Below, piece after piece: positions 9,621-18,858 of a stretch of 41,801 nt of DNA (position 1 is the first letter of the stretch; every line of letters begins with the position of its first letter). The position numbers and the translations under genes were made by a program. The notes under the pieces are model-generated. The model saw only the letters and a program-made list of their open reading frames with translations, was not told where the DNA came from and did not search any database. This stretch comes from an uncultured Pelagibacteraceae bacterium (lineage in GTDB: Bacteria; Pseudomonadota; Alphaproteobacteria; Pelagibacterales; Pelagibacteraceae): contig CACKRX010000003.1 of assembly GCA_902602575.1 (NCBI GenBank), positions 1 to 41,801 of the forward strand, read 5' to 3'.

Positions 9621-10373
9621 ATGGATTTTAACAGACAAAATATCTTCCAAGCAACATCTGCAAAAACTGCAGTTTGGGATGCTGGTTTAAGAGCTTACAT
9701 GTTGAAAGTGTATAACTACATGGCAACTGGAGTGCTTTTAACCGGAATAATTTCATTAATTTCATTTAAAATGTCTGTAGTTACAGATTCTGCAGGAACG
9801 ATCGCTTCATTTACAAGTTTTGGTAACGCAATTTTCTTTTCAGGTTTAAAATGGGTAATTATGCTAGCACCTTTAGCAATAGTTTTTTATATGAGTTTTG
9901 GTATTAACAAAATGTCAGCAGCCAAAGCACAAACAGTTTTCTGGGTATTTGCTTCTTTAATGGGATTATCATTATCATGGATACTTTTAGTTTACACAGG
10001 AGTAAGTGTTGCAAGAGTATTTTTTATTACATCAGCAACTTTTGGAGCTATGAGTATTTACGGTTACACAACTAAAAGAGACTTAACTAAGTTTGGTTCA
10101 TTTTTAATGATGGGCTTGATAGGAATTATAATTGCTTCACTAGTAAATATTTTTCTAAAATCTCCGATGATGTATTTTGTAATTTCAATTTTAGGTGTTT
10201 TAATTTTTGTCGGTCTGACTGCATATGACACACAAAAGATTAAAAATATGTATTCAGCCTCAGATACTGTCGAGATATCCGGCAAAAAAGCAATAATGGG
10301 TGCATTAACACTTTACTTAGACTTTATAAATCTATTTATCATGCTCTTAAGACTTTTCGGTCAAAGAAGATAA
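9621..10373 (+). CDS. Bax inhibitor-1 (BI-1/YccA) family membrane protein
   Basis: Seven-TM pattern; MSIYGYTTKRDLTKFGSFLMMGLIGI, GLTAYDTQKIKNMY, GALTLYLDFINLFIMLLRLFG. Confidence 0.93.
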   Translation: MDFNRQNIFQATSAKTAVWDAGLRAYMLKVYNYMATGVLLTGIISLISFKMSVVTDSAGTIASFTSFGNAIFFSGLKWVIMLAPLAIVFYMSFGINKMSAAKAQTVFWVFASLMGLSLSWILLVYTGVSVARVFFITSATFGAMSIYGYTTKRDLTKFGSFLMMGLIGIIIASLVNIFLKSPMMYFVISILGVLIFVGLTAYDTQKIKNMYSASDTVEISGKKAIMGALTLYLDFINLFIMLLRLFGQRR

Positions 10374-10712
10374 TTAAAGTTTTTTCCAATTTATTTTATT
10401 AATCAAGTTTTCAAGATCCTGTGAATTTTTTAGTATTCGGCCCCTACTATCAGTAATACAATACTTTAAGTTTTTGCTATCTGGTTTGAAATTTTTACAA
10501 ATATTATAAATTGCGTTTTCAGCAGCATTTTTAAAAACACTAAAGCTCACTTGTTTATTTGAAATATTTAGTCCATAATCTTTCCATGAACCGTTTGAAA
10601 CCATTTTTGCGTATAAATCTAGAATTATCTTAAGTTCACTTTTTTCGAAAAAAAATTTTTCTTCGTATTTTTTAATCGAGTTGTTAATTACTAATTTTAA
10701 ATTTCTATTCAT
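10374..10712 (-). CDS. DUF2794 family protein
   Basis: FFFEKSELKIILDLYAKMVSNGSWKDYGLNIS...FSVFKNAAENAIYNI matches the family pattern as recalled. Confidence 0.75.
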   Translation of the reverse strand: MNRNLKLVINNSIKKYEEKFFFEKSELKIILDLYAKMVSNGSWKDYGLNISNKQVSFSVFKNAAENAIYNICKNFKPDSKNLKYCITDSRGRILKNSQDLENLINKINWKKL

Positions 10713-11256
10713 TTTGAGAGTATTTTTTAATTAATGGAATTTGAAAAGCTGTAAAAATAAAAGTAATTGGTAACATACCCCATACTTTAAAATTTACCCA
10801 AAATTCTTCAGTTTGTGTTCTCCATATAATTTCATTTAGAATGGCTAAGCCAAAGAAAAACCATATCCATCTAAAATTTAAAATATTCCATCCTTCATCA
10901 TTTAACGGTAATGATTTTCCCAAAATTAATTTTAAAAGGGGCTCTTTGGTAAAATATTTTCCAAAAAAAAGAGTTAAACCAAATAAAATATTAATTATTG
11001 TTGGCTTCATGTAAATAAAAATTGGGTTATTGAAGTAGATAGTTAATCCTCCAAAAAGAGTTATAAGAATACCTCCCGCAAGAGGCACCATAGGGATTTT
11101 TTTTTCAAAAAACCAAACAATTAAAATAGAAATTATTGTCGCAACTATAAGAGGCGGTATAGCTACTTGAAGATCTTTTCCAGAATTATAGTAAAAATAA
11201 AAGAAAATTACTAATGGACCAAAGTCTGTTAAAAATTTTATTAGCGACTTATTCAC
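10705..11256 (-). CDS. ispZ: Intracellular septation protein A / inner membrane protein (YciB/IspZ)
   Basis: LIKFLTDFGPLVIFFYFYYNSG, NEIIWRTQTEEFWVNFKVWGMLPITFIFTAFQIPLIKKY. Confidence 0.93.
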   Translation of the reverse strand: MNKSLIKFLTDFGPLVIFFYFYYNSGKDLQVAIPPLIVATIISILIVWFFEKKIPMVPLAGGILITLFGGLTIYFNNPIFIYMKPTIINILFGLTLFFGKYFTKEPLLKLILGKSLPLNDEGWNILNFRWIWFFFGLAILNEIIWRTQTEEFWVNFKVWGMLPITFIFTAFQIPLIKKYSQNE

Positions 11257-11334
11257 AACTTAATATTATCAGATTTACAAACTTTTAATAATTTTTTTAT
11301 TGATTTTTTATCCCAAATACCCATATTATTTAAT

Positions 11335-11655
11335 GTGAGTGTTCAAAAAGCAAAATTTTCAATCGGTGATGTTGTAAAGCACAAGCACTTTGATTTTAGA
11401 GGTGTTATTTACGATGTAGACTTTGAGTTTAATAATTCTGAAGAATGGTATGAATCTATACCCAAAAAAGTAAGACCTAGAAAAGACCAACCATTTTACC
11501 ATCTGTTAGCTGAAAATGAGGATGTAACTTACGAAGCATATGTTTCTGAACAAAATCTTCTTAAAGATGATTCAAAAGAACCAATTAAACATCCGTTAAT
11601 TAATGAGATATTTTCTGGGAAAAAAGGCTCATCATATTTCAAACAGTCAAATTAA
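11335..11655 (+). CDS. hspQ: Heat shock protein HspQ (YccV-like, hemimethylated-DNA-binding family), GTG start
   Basis: AKFSIGDVVKHKHFDFRGVIYDVDFEF, PFYHLLAENEDVTYEAYVSEQNL. Confidence 0.9.
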   Translation: MSVQKAKFSIGDVVKHKHFDFRGVIYDVDFEFNNSEEWYESIPKKVRPRKDQPFYHLLAENEDVTYEAYVSEQNLLKDDSKEPIKHPLINEIFSGKKGSSYFKQSN

Positions 11656-11694
11656 TTAGTAGGGCCATCATTTAAACACAATTCTCTCAAATCT

Positions 11695-11785
11695 TAGACA
11701 TACCTTTGGTCTACAATTAATTACTGATCAAGGATGTTAAATATTTCCCAACATTATCTCCCTCAACGTTCTTGATCAGTTAATT
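11695..11785 (+). ncRNA. Candidate structured RNA in the hspQ-ccmC intergenic region (sRNA, hspQ 3' UTR or ccm leader)
   Basis: Hairpin TAGAC/GTCTA (11695..11713) followed by a long stem CTGATCAAGGATGTT / AACGTTCTTGATCAG (about 11724..11738 with 11765..11779), fully paired in the + strand RNA with two G-U pairs; 26-nt pyrimidine-rich loop. Confidence 0.4.
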
Positions 11786-11816
11786 TCTTTATAATAAAAT
11801 CCTAATAATTACATAA

Positions 11817-12524
11817 ATGTTGAACAGAATTTTTGAAATACTAAAAATAATTTCACTTTCGAAATTAACGAGAATTATTGTATTCTCACTTTTCGTTATT
11901 TTTCTTACTTTAGGTCTTATGGAATCTTTATTTCTATCACCACAAGATTATATTCAAAGTGATGCAGTGAGAATTATGTATGTTCATGTTCCGGCAGCAT
12001 GGATTTCTTTAGGAATATTTTCATTCATAGCTTTTCTATCATTAAGTATTTTCATTTTTAAAAATAAAAATTTTGCAATTATTGCCAAAAGTTTTGCACC
12101 ATCGGGTTTAGTTTTTAACCTCATTGCTTTAGTGACTGGATCTATTTGGGGTAAACCAACTTGGGGAACATGGTGGGCTTGGGATCCTAGAATTACTTCA
12201 ATGTTGGTGCTATTTTTGTTTTATATCCTTTATATCGCATCGTGGAGATTATTTGAAAATGATAAAGCCGCAAAAATTTCGAGTTTAGTGGCCATAGCTG
12301 GTTTTGTGAATGTACCTATAATTAAATTTTCTGTAGATTGGTGGGCAAGTCTTCATCAACCGTCTTCAGTCAAAATTCTTTCTGAAACTACAATTCATTC
12401 CTCGATGTTGACACCATTATTGCTCATGACTGCGGCATTTGCACTATTCTCGGTATTAATTTTTTTAATGAAATATAATATAGAATTGATAAAGATTAAG
12501 ACTAAAGGATTAGATAGATTGTGA
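11817..12524 (+). CDS. ccmC: Heme exporter protein CcmC
   Basis: VRIMYVHVPAAWISLG, WGTWWAWDPRITSMLVLFLFYILY, VDWWASLHQPSSV. Confidence 0.97.
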   Translation: MLNRIFEILKIISLSKLTRIIVFSLFVIFLTLGLMESLFLSPQDYIQSDAVRIMYVHVPAAWISLGIFSFIAFLSLSIFIFKNKNFAIIAKSFAPSGLVFNLIALVTGSIWGKPTWGTWWAWDPRITSMLVLFLFYILYIASWRLFENDKAAKISSLVAIAGFVNVPIIKFSVDWWASLHQPSSVKILSETTIHSSMLTPLLLMTAAFALFSVLIFLMKYNIELIKIKTKGLDRL

Positions 12525-12751
12525 TTAACTTATTATTAATGAATGGTTACGGATTTTTCGTATGGTCGGCTTTTGCTTTTACGCTAATCAACTTTTTTAC
12601 ACTGTATATAATAATCAATCGACAATTAATAAAAGAAAATAAAAAATTTGAATTAAGATTTAATCATTTAGAAAAAATTAAATACACAGAGGCTTACAAA
12701 CAGAGAACTAACCGGGTATTAGTTTCAAGTAACACTGCACAAAAAATCTAA
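12521..12751 (+). CDS. ccmD: Heme exporter protein CcmD (true start may be ATG at 12539)
   Basis: NGYGFFVWSAFAFTLINFF then charged tail; position between ccmC and ccmE. Confidence 0.8.
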   Translation: MINLLLMNGYGFFVWSAFAFTLINFFTLYIIINRQLIKENKKFELRFNHLEKIKYTEAYKQRTNRVLVSSNTAQKI

Positions 12752-12760
12752 TTTAAACTA

Positions 12761-13177
12761 ATGTACAGCAAAAAAGTTAAGTTAAGATTTGTATTCATCA
12801 TAGTATTTTTAATACTAATAGCACTCACAACCTTCACAGTTCTCAAAGTTTTAAAAGATAATGTCGTATATTTTAAATCTCCAAGTGAAATCAATCTTTT
12901 GTCAAAAATTTCGAACAAAAAAATTAGAGTCGGAGGTATGGTAAAAAAAGACTCAGTTATGATGAACAATAATAAAATCAACTTTATAATTACTGATTTT
13001 AAAAATGAGTTATATGTAACTTTTTCTGGGACAGTTCCAAATCTATTTGAAGAAGAAAAAGGAGTTGTTGCAGAAGGATTTCTTAATGATAAAAAATTTC
13101 TGGTAGCGGATAAAATTTTGGCTAAGCATGATGAAAATTATATGCCACCAGAAGTTAAAAAATCTTTAGGAGAATAA
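12761..13177 (+). CDS. ccmE: Cytochrome c maturation heme chaperone CcmE
   Basis: [29 protein letters not shown]...[18 protein letters not shown] (HxxxY heme-binding motif). Confidence 0.96.
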   Translation: MYSKKVKLRFVFIIVFLILIALTTFTVLKVLKDNVVYFKSPSEINLLSKISNKKIRVGGMVKKDSVMMNNNKINFIITDFKNELYVTFSGTVPNLFEEEKGVVAEGFLNDKKFLVADKILAKHDENYMPPEVKKSLGE

Positions 13178-13178
13178 G

Positions 13179-15065
13179 TTGATTATTTCACAATTAGGAT
13201 ATTATTCATTAATTTTCGGTTTGTTGACATCAATATTTATTTTTTTTAATTCTTCAATTCAACTAAAAAAAAATAACTCAGTTATTTCCAATAAAACAAC
13301 TGGTTTAATTGGTTTTCAGTTTTTTTTTGTTTTTGTCTCTTTTATTTCTTTAATTTATTCATTTATAATTTCTGATTTTAGCAACGAGACAGTCTTTAAC
13401 AACTCTCACACAACAAAACCTCTTTTTTATAAAATTACAGGGACCTGGGGAAATCATGAAGGTAGTTTACTTTTATGGTTATTGGTTCTAACTGGAGTGT
13501 TGTTAGGATTTATTTTTAAATCTAGAAATGAACCAAACAATTACAGACTATTAACTACATTACTCCATCAAATTATTGTAATCGGTTTTTTTGTTTTTGT
13601 TTTAAAAACATCAAATCCTTTTAATGAAATTTTTCCAGTTCAAACAGAAGGACTCGGACTTAATCCTATTTTACAAGATCCTGCATTAGGTATTCACCCT
13701 CCAATTTTATATTTGGGTTATGTTGGAACATCGATAATTTTTTCAGCTGCATTAGCTTCAATGGTTTCAAATTATGTGAACAAAAATTGGGCTAAAAATA
13801 TAAAATTTTGGATTTTATTTTCTTGGATTTTTTTAACAGGTGGAATTCTATTAGGTTCGATTTGGGCGTATTACGAACTAGGATGGGGTGGTTTTTGGTT
13901 TTGGGACCCAGTTGAAAATGTATCTTTAATGCCATGGTTAAGTTTAACTGCATTACTTCACTGTGTTGTAACTTTAGAAAAAAGAGAACTTTTTAAAAAA
14001 TGGACAATTGTTTTATGTATAATTACCTTTGCACTAAGTATGGTTGGAACTTTCTTGGTAAGATCTGGAATTTTAAATTCAGTTCATACTTTCGCAAATG
14101 ATCCATCTAGAGGAATTTACATACTAACATTTTTATTAGTTTTAGTTTTATTATCATTTGTAATATTTATAATTTATGAAAATAAAAACTTTACTCAAAA
14201 AAGTGAAATTTTTACTTTAAGCAAAGAAACTGCAGTTCTCATTAATAATTGGTTCATATTGTATTTCTTAAGTGTTGTTTTAATAGGTACGATTTATCCA
14301 ATATTTCTTGACGTAATATTAGATGAGCAAATTTCGGTGGGACCACCATTTTATAATAAACTAATTTTACCTTTCCTTATCCCTTTTGTTCTTTTTATGT
14401 CTATTGGTCCTAGCATGAAATGGATCAAAACAAACTTTAGGATTGGAGTTAAAAGTTTTCTTGTAATCATTTCTACATTAATTTTATCTTTCATAACCGT
14501 TTATTATATTGGAGAAAAAAATATATTTGTTCTTTTATTATTTATTGGGTTTTTTTATTTGCTTCTAAAAAGTTTGAGTCAATTTAGGGATAAAACAAAA
14601 AATTTTGCACAAATATTTTCACATACTGGATTTTCGTTACTTTTAATATCAATATTATTAAATAGTTTTTCATCAAAAGAGATAGTGAAAAATATCCAAG
14701 TTGGAGAGAGTTTTATTCTTAAAAATGAAAAAATAATTTTTAAAAAAATCACAGTAGAAAAAGAAAAAAATTACGAGACTATAATTGGTTTTTTTGAAAT
14801 ACTTGATGAGAAAAACAAAATTATTAATCTTCAACCTGAAATTAGAATTTATAATGAACCCGAAATGGCCACTAGTGAAGCATCTATAAAAACATCATTA
14901 TTCAAAGACAGATTTATAACAATTAATATAATTAAAGATCAAAACTTCTTTAACGTAAGATATCAACATAAGCCATTTATGATTTGGATCTGGATTTCAA
15001 CTTTAATAATTATGCTAGGAGGGTCTTTTGCAATTTTTAGAAAAAGCAAAGAAGTCAATATTTAG
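13179..15065 (+). CDS. ccmF: Heme lyase CcmF, TTG start as given
   Basis: ITGTWGNHEGSLLLW, GIHPPILYLGYVG, WAYYELGWGGFWFWDPVENVSLMPWL. Confidence 0.96.
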   Translation: MIISQLGYYSLIFGLLTSIFIFFNSSIQLKKNNSVISNKTTGLIGFQFFFVFVSFISLIYSFIISDFSNETVFNNSHTTKPLFYKITGTWGNHEGSLLLWLLVLTGVLLGFIFKSRNEPNNYRLLTTLLHQIIVIGFFVFVLKTSNPFNEIFPVQTEGLGLNPILQDPALGIHPPILYLGYVGTSIIFSAALASMVSNYVNKNWAKNIKFWILFSWIFLTGGILLGSIWAYYELGWGGFWFWDPVENVSLMPWLSLTALLHCVVTLEKRELFKKWTIVLCIITFALSMVGTFLVRSGILNSVHTFANDPSRGIYILTFLLVLVLLSFVIFIIYENKNFTQKSEIFTLSKETAVLINNWFILYFLSVVLIGTIYPIFLDVILDEQISVGPPFYNKLILPFLIPFVLFMSIGPSMKWIKTNFRIGVKSFLVIISTLILSFITVYYIGEKNIFVLLLFIGFFYLLLKSLSQFRDKTKNFAQIFSHTGFSLLLISILLNSFSSKEIVKNIQVGESFILKNEKIIFKKITVEKEKNYETIIGFFEILDEKNKIINLQPEIRIYNEPEMATSEASIKTSLFKDRFITINIIKDQNFFNVRYQHKPFMIWIWISTLIIMLGGSFAIFRKSKEVNI

Positions 15066-15570
15066 TTTAATCATTTTACTTTTTCTAATGTTATCGTTTT
15101 TTGTTTTTAAATTTGCCTTAGAAAAAGAAAAAATTTATTCTCCAAAAATAATTGATAACCAAATTTATACAGATTTTGAGGTTCAAGATTTAATAGAGGG
15201 AAAAAGGATAAATTTAAGCAAAGTTCTTTTTGGAAAAAATTTTTATTTGATAAATATTTGGTCTTCGTGGTGTGAACCTTGTAAAGATGAAAGTGACAAA
15301 CTTTTAGAACTAAAAAAAAATACATCAATTATGATGATTGGAATAAATTATAAAGACAAAAAGATTAATGCATTGAACTTTTTAAAATTATATGGAGATC
15401 CATTTGACCGAGTATTTATTGATAAACAAGGAACGATATCAATTAATTTTGGTGCTTACGGAGTTCCAGAAACATTTTTAATTAATGAGGACAATAAAGT
15501 GTTGAAAAAATATATAGGTCCATTAAATGACGAGGATGTTTATGAAATCAAAAAGATTACTAATAATTAA
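15028..15570 (+). CDS. ccmG: Thiol:disulfide interchange protein CcmG/DsbE
   Basis: Signal anchor; INIWSSWCEPCKDES, YGVPETFLINEDNKV; overlaps ccmF end. Confidence 0.92.
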   Translation: MQFLEKAKKSIFSLIILLFLMLSFFVFKFALEKEKIYSPKIIDNQIYTDFEVQDLIEGKRINLSKVLFGKNFYLINIWSSWCEPCKDESDKLLELKKNTSIMMIGINYKDKKINALNFLKLYGDPFDRVFIDKQGTISINFGAYGVPETFLINEDNKVLKKYIGPLNDEDVYEIKKITNN

Positions 15571-15931
15571 AATTTTAATAATTTTTATTTTAATTTCTTT
15601 TAATTTTAAGAATGTCGCTGTATCTTCAGATTTTTCTGAACAGCAAACTATAAATATTACTAAAAACTTAAGATGTTTAATTTGTCAAGGTCAAACAATT
15701 CACGAGTCTAATTCAGATTTTGCCGAAAGTATGAAAAAATATATTAAAAGCGAATTAGAGAATGGGAAAACCAATGAGGAAATATTTTCATCTCTTGTCA
15801 AGAAATACGGTCAGTGGATAATGTATGATCCAGGTATATCAAGAAATACCCTTTTATTGTGGACTTTGCCCTTATTGTTATTTTTAATTGGAGGTGTCAT
15901 AATAGCAAAAAAAATTTTTAGAAAAATATGA
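15542..15931 (+). CDS. ccmH: Cytochrome c-type biogenesis protein CcmH (ATG at 15542 preferred over 15527)
   Basis: NLRCLICQGQTIHESNSDFAESMKKYI, LVKKYGQWIMYDP. Confidence 0.94.
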   Translation: MKSKRLLIIKILIIFILISFNFKNVAVSSDFSEQQTINITKNLRCLICQGQTIHESNSDFAESMKKYIKSELENGKTNEEIFSSLVKKYGQWIMYDPGISRNTLLLWTLPLLLFLIGGVIIAKKIFRKI

Positions 15932-16449
15932 GCAACAGTATAATTAAAATTTTAGCAGTTTTTTTAATACTTTTTGGATTGACAAAAAACATTAATGCTG
16001 ATGAGCCAAAACATTCTGATAACCATCAGTTTAATTTCTTTTCAGGAGTATTTGATATCAACACTAGTTCTAAAAAAAGTTCAGAATTATTTGGTATACA
16101 ACATTCTAATGAGGATTTATTCAGGGATACTTTTTTAGGAAAGTTAAGTCCAATTTCTGGGTTTATGATGACAACAGATTCAACATCATACCTTTATACC
16201 GGAGTTCAAGCGGAATATAAAATTGGTAAATTAAATTTAACTCCAAGTTTCTCACCTGGCTTATACTCAATGGGTGATGGAAAAGATTTAGGCTCGCCCT
16301 TAGAATTTAAATCCGAACTTCAACTATCTATAGATCTTCTTCCTGGCACTAAACTGGGCTATTCGCAAAGCCATTTGTCTAATGCAGGTTTAGACGATAA
16401 GAATCCTGGGGCAGATAGTTACATGTTTAATTTCATGAAAAGTTTCTAA
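15928..16449 (+). CDS. PagL-like acyloxyacyl hydrolase / lipid A deacylase family outer-membrane protein
   Basis: Signal peptide, beta-strand-rich, C-terminal LGYSQSHLSNAGLDDKNPGADSYMFNF resembling the PagL HxSNAxx...NPGxxxY region. Confidence 0.7.
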   Translation: MSNSIIKILAVFLILFGLTKNINADEPKHSDNHQFNFFSGVFDINTSSKKSSELFGIQHSNEDLFRDTFLGKLSPISGFMMTTDSTSYLYTGVQAEYKIGKLNLTPSFSPGLYSMGDGKDLGSPLEFKSELQLSIDLLPGTKLGYSQSHLSNAGLDDKNPGADSYMFNFMKSF

Positions 16450-16458
16450 TATAATCTT

Positions 16459-17610
16459 ATGAATATTTTAAATTGTCATAATTTTCGTGATTTTAGAAAA
16501 TTAGCTAAGAAAAAACTTCCTTCACCAATATTTCATTATATTGATGGGGCTGCAGATGACGAGATCACCTACGCAAGGAATACAAGTGCATTTGATGATG
16601 TTGATTTAGTTCCGAACGTATTAAGAGGAGTTGAGAATGTTGATTTATCGACAACTATCTTTGGAAAAAAATTAGATTTACCTTTTTATTGTTCACCTAC
16701 AGCTCTTCAAAGACTTTTCCATTACGATGGAGAAAGAGCAGTAGGAAAGGCAGCCCAAAAATTTAATACAATGTTTGGAGTTTCAGCCTTAGCTACCGTT
16801 AGTGTAGAGGAAATATCTTCGATGATAGATACTCCTAAGATGTTTCAATTTTATTTTCATAAAGATAGAGGTTTAAACACCTCATGTCTGGAGAGAGCAA
16901 AAGCTGCAAAATTTGATGTTATGGCTTTGACAGTTGATACTATAACTGGAGGAAACCGTGAAAGAGATTTAAGAACTGGTTTTACATCTCCTCCTAAATT
17001 AACCTTATCAAGTTTATTTAGTTTTGCGACTAAACCAATGTGGGGAATAAATTACTTAACAAAAGGTAAGTTTGAATTACCCCATCTTCAAGATTTCGTG
17101 AAGGAAGGCACAAGCACAAATTCTTCTATTGGAAATTATTTTTCTACCATGTTGGACCAATCTATGAATTGGAAAGATGCAGAAAAACTTTGTTCTCAAT
17201 GGGGAGGCCATTTTGCATTAAAAGGTATTATGAGTGTTGAAGATGCCAAAAAAGCTGTTGATATTGGATGCACAGGTATAATGGTTTCAAACCACGGAGG
17301 AAGACAACTTGATGGCTCAAGATCGCCTTTCGATCAACTTGCAGAAATAGTAGACGCGGTTGGAGATAAGTTAGATGTTATCTGTGAGGGTGGATTTCAA
17401 AGAGGAACACATATGTTAAAAGCTTTATCTCTTGGTGCTAAGGCATGTGCAGGAGGAAGATTATATCTTTACGCTTTAGCTGCAGCTGGCCAAGCAGGAG
17501 TTGAGAGAGCTTTAGAGTTATATAAATCAGAATTGGTAAGAGATATGAAATTAATGGGATGTACGAAAATTTCAGATCTTAATAGAAGTAATTTAAGATT
17601 TAGAAGATAA
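16459..17610 (+). CDS. FMN-dependent alpha-hydroxyacid dehydrogenase (L-lactate dehydrogenase-like)
   Basis: FHYIDGAADDEITYARN, LPFYCSPTALQRLFHYDGE, ALTVDTITGGNRERDLR, VSNHGGRQLDGSRSPFDQL. Confidence 0.94.
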   Translation: MNILNCHNFRDFRKLAKKKLPSPIFHYIDGAADDEITYARNTSAFDDVDLVPNVLRGVENVDLSTTIFGKKLDLPFYCSPTALQRLFHYDGERAVGKAAQKFNTMFGVSALATVSVEEISSMIDTPKMFQFYFHKDRGLNTSCLERAKAAKFDVMALTVDTITGGNRERDLRTGFTSPPKLTLSSLFSFATKPMWGINYLTKGKFELPHLQDFVKEGTSTNSSIGNYFSTMLDQSMNWKDAEKLCSQWGGHFALKGIMSVEDAKKAVDIGCTGIMVSNHGGRQLDGSRSPFDQLAEIVDAVGDKLDVICEGGFQRGTHMLKALSLGAKACAGGRLYLYALAAAGQAGVERALELYKSELVRDMKLMGCTKISDLNRSNLRFRR

Positions 17611-17651
17611 ATTGTTGAATAGTTTGAAATTAATTTATAGAATAATTTTTT

Positions 17652-18815
17652 ATGAAACTAGCTAAGAGTTTAGATAGATTAGGAACTGAGTCTGCATTTA
17701 CCGTCCTTGCGGAGGCAAAAAAATTGGAGGCTCAAGGTAAACCCATGATTCATTTAGGATTAGGTCAACCAGATTTTAAAACTCCAAAACATGTTGTTGA
17801 AGCAGCCAAGAAAGCACTTGATGATGGACATCATGGATATGTAATGTCAAATGGTATTCCCGAATGTCGTCAGGCTGTCACCAGGTGGATAAAAAAACGT
17901 TACAATGTTGAAATCGATTTTGATAGAATTCTCATTATGCCAGGTGGAAAACCTACGATGAGTTATGCTATCCAATGTTTTGGTGAACCTGGAGCAGAAA
18001 TAATACATCCTACACCTGCATTCCCAATATATGAGTCGATGATAAATTATACTGGCTCAACATCTGTACCTTATGATTTAACAGAAGATAAAGATTTAAA
18101 ATTCAACCCAGATAAAATATTATCTTTAATTACTGACAAGACTAGATTGCTAATCTTAATTAATCCAAATAATCCAACAGGAAGCTTTGTTGAAAAAAAA
18201 GATATTGATTTCTTAGCTGATGGTCTAAAAAAATACCCTCATGTAACAATATTAAGTGACGAAATTTATAGTAGACAAATTTTTGATAATAAAGAAATGC
18301 CATCATTTTTTCATTATCCAGAATTAAGAGAAAGATTGATCGTTTTGGAGGGATGGAGTAAAGCTTATTCAATGACAGGTTGGAGACTTGGTTGGAGTTT
18401 TTGGCCTCAACACTTAATAGAGCATGTTAATAAATTATTAATCAATAGCGTTTCATGCGTTAATGCTGCAGCTCAGTTTGCAGGTATTGCTGCATTAGAT
18501 GGACCAGATGATTCGATCAATGCAATGATGGAAAAATTTACTCAAAGAAGAGATCTAATTTACAAAGGGTTGAATGATTTACCAGGTGTGGAATGTAGTT
18601 TACCAGGTGGAGCATTTTATGCATTTCCTAAAGTAATTGGAACTGGCATGAACGGTGCTGAATTTGCAAGGAAGGCTATGCATGAGGCAGGAGTGGCAAT
18701 AGTTCCCGGATCAGCTTTTGGTGAAACTTGCCAAAATTATGTTAGATTCAGTTTTGCTGCATCAAGAGATAATATTTCTCAAGCATTAGAAAATATCAAA
18801 AAAATGCTGAAATAG
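17652..18815 (+). CDS. Class I/II PLP-dependent aminotransferase (aspartate aminotransferase-like)
   Basis: IHLGLGQPDFKTP, NPNNPTGSFVEK, SDEIYSRQIF, GWSKAYSMTGWRLGW (PLP lysine). Confidence 0.94.
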   Translation: MKLAKSLDRLGTESAFTVLAEAKKLEAQGKPMIHLGLGQPDFKTPKHVVEAAKKALDDGHHGYVMSNGIPECRQAVTRWIKKRYNVEIDFDRILIMPGGKPTMSYAIQCFGEPGAEIIHPTPAFPIYESMINYTGSTSVPYDLTEDKDLKFNPDKILSLITDKTRLLILINPNNPTGSFVEKKDIDFLADGLKKYPHVTILSDEIYSRQIFDNKEMPSFFHYPELRERLIVLEGWSKAYSMTGWRLGWSFWPQHLIEHVNKLLINSVSCVNAAAQFAGIAALDGPDDSINAMMEKFTQRRDLIYKGLNDLPGVECSLPGGAFYAFPKVIGTGMNGAEFARKAMHEAGVAIVPGSAFGETCQNYVRFSFAASRDNISQALENIKKMLK

Positions 18816-18858
18816 TTTTAATAGTATTTCCAAAAAATATTAGATAATATCAAATCTT

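Noticed and set aside
15107-15328. Minus-strand ORF opposite ccmG
   Set aside because: CcmG on the + strand carries a clear WCEPC motif; antisense frame is AT-rich noise
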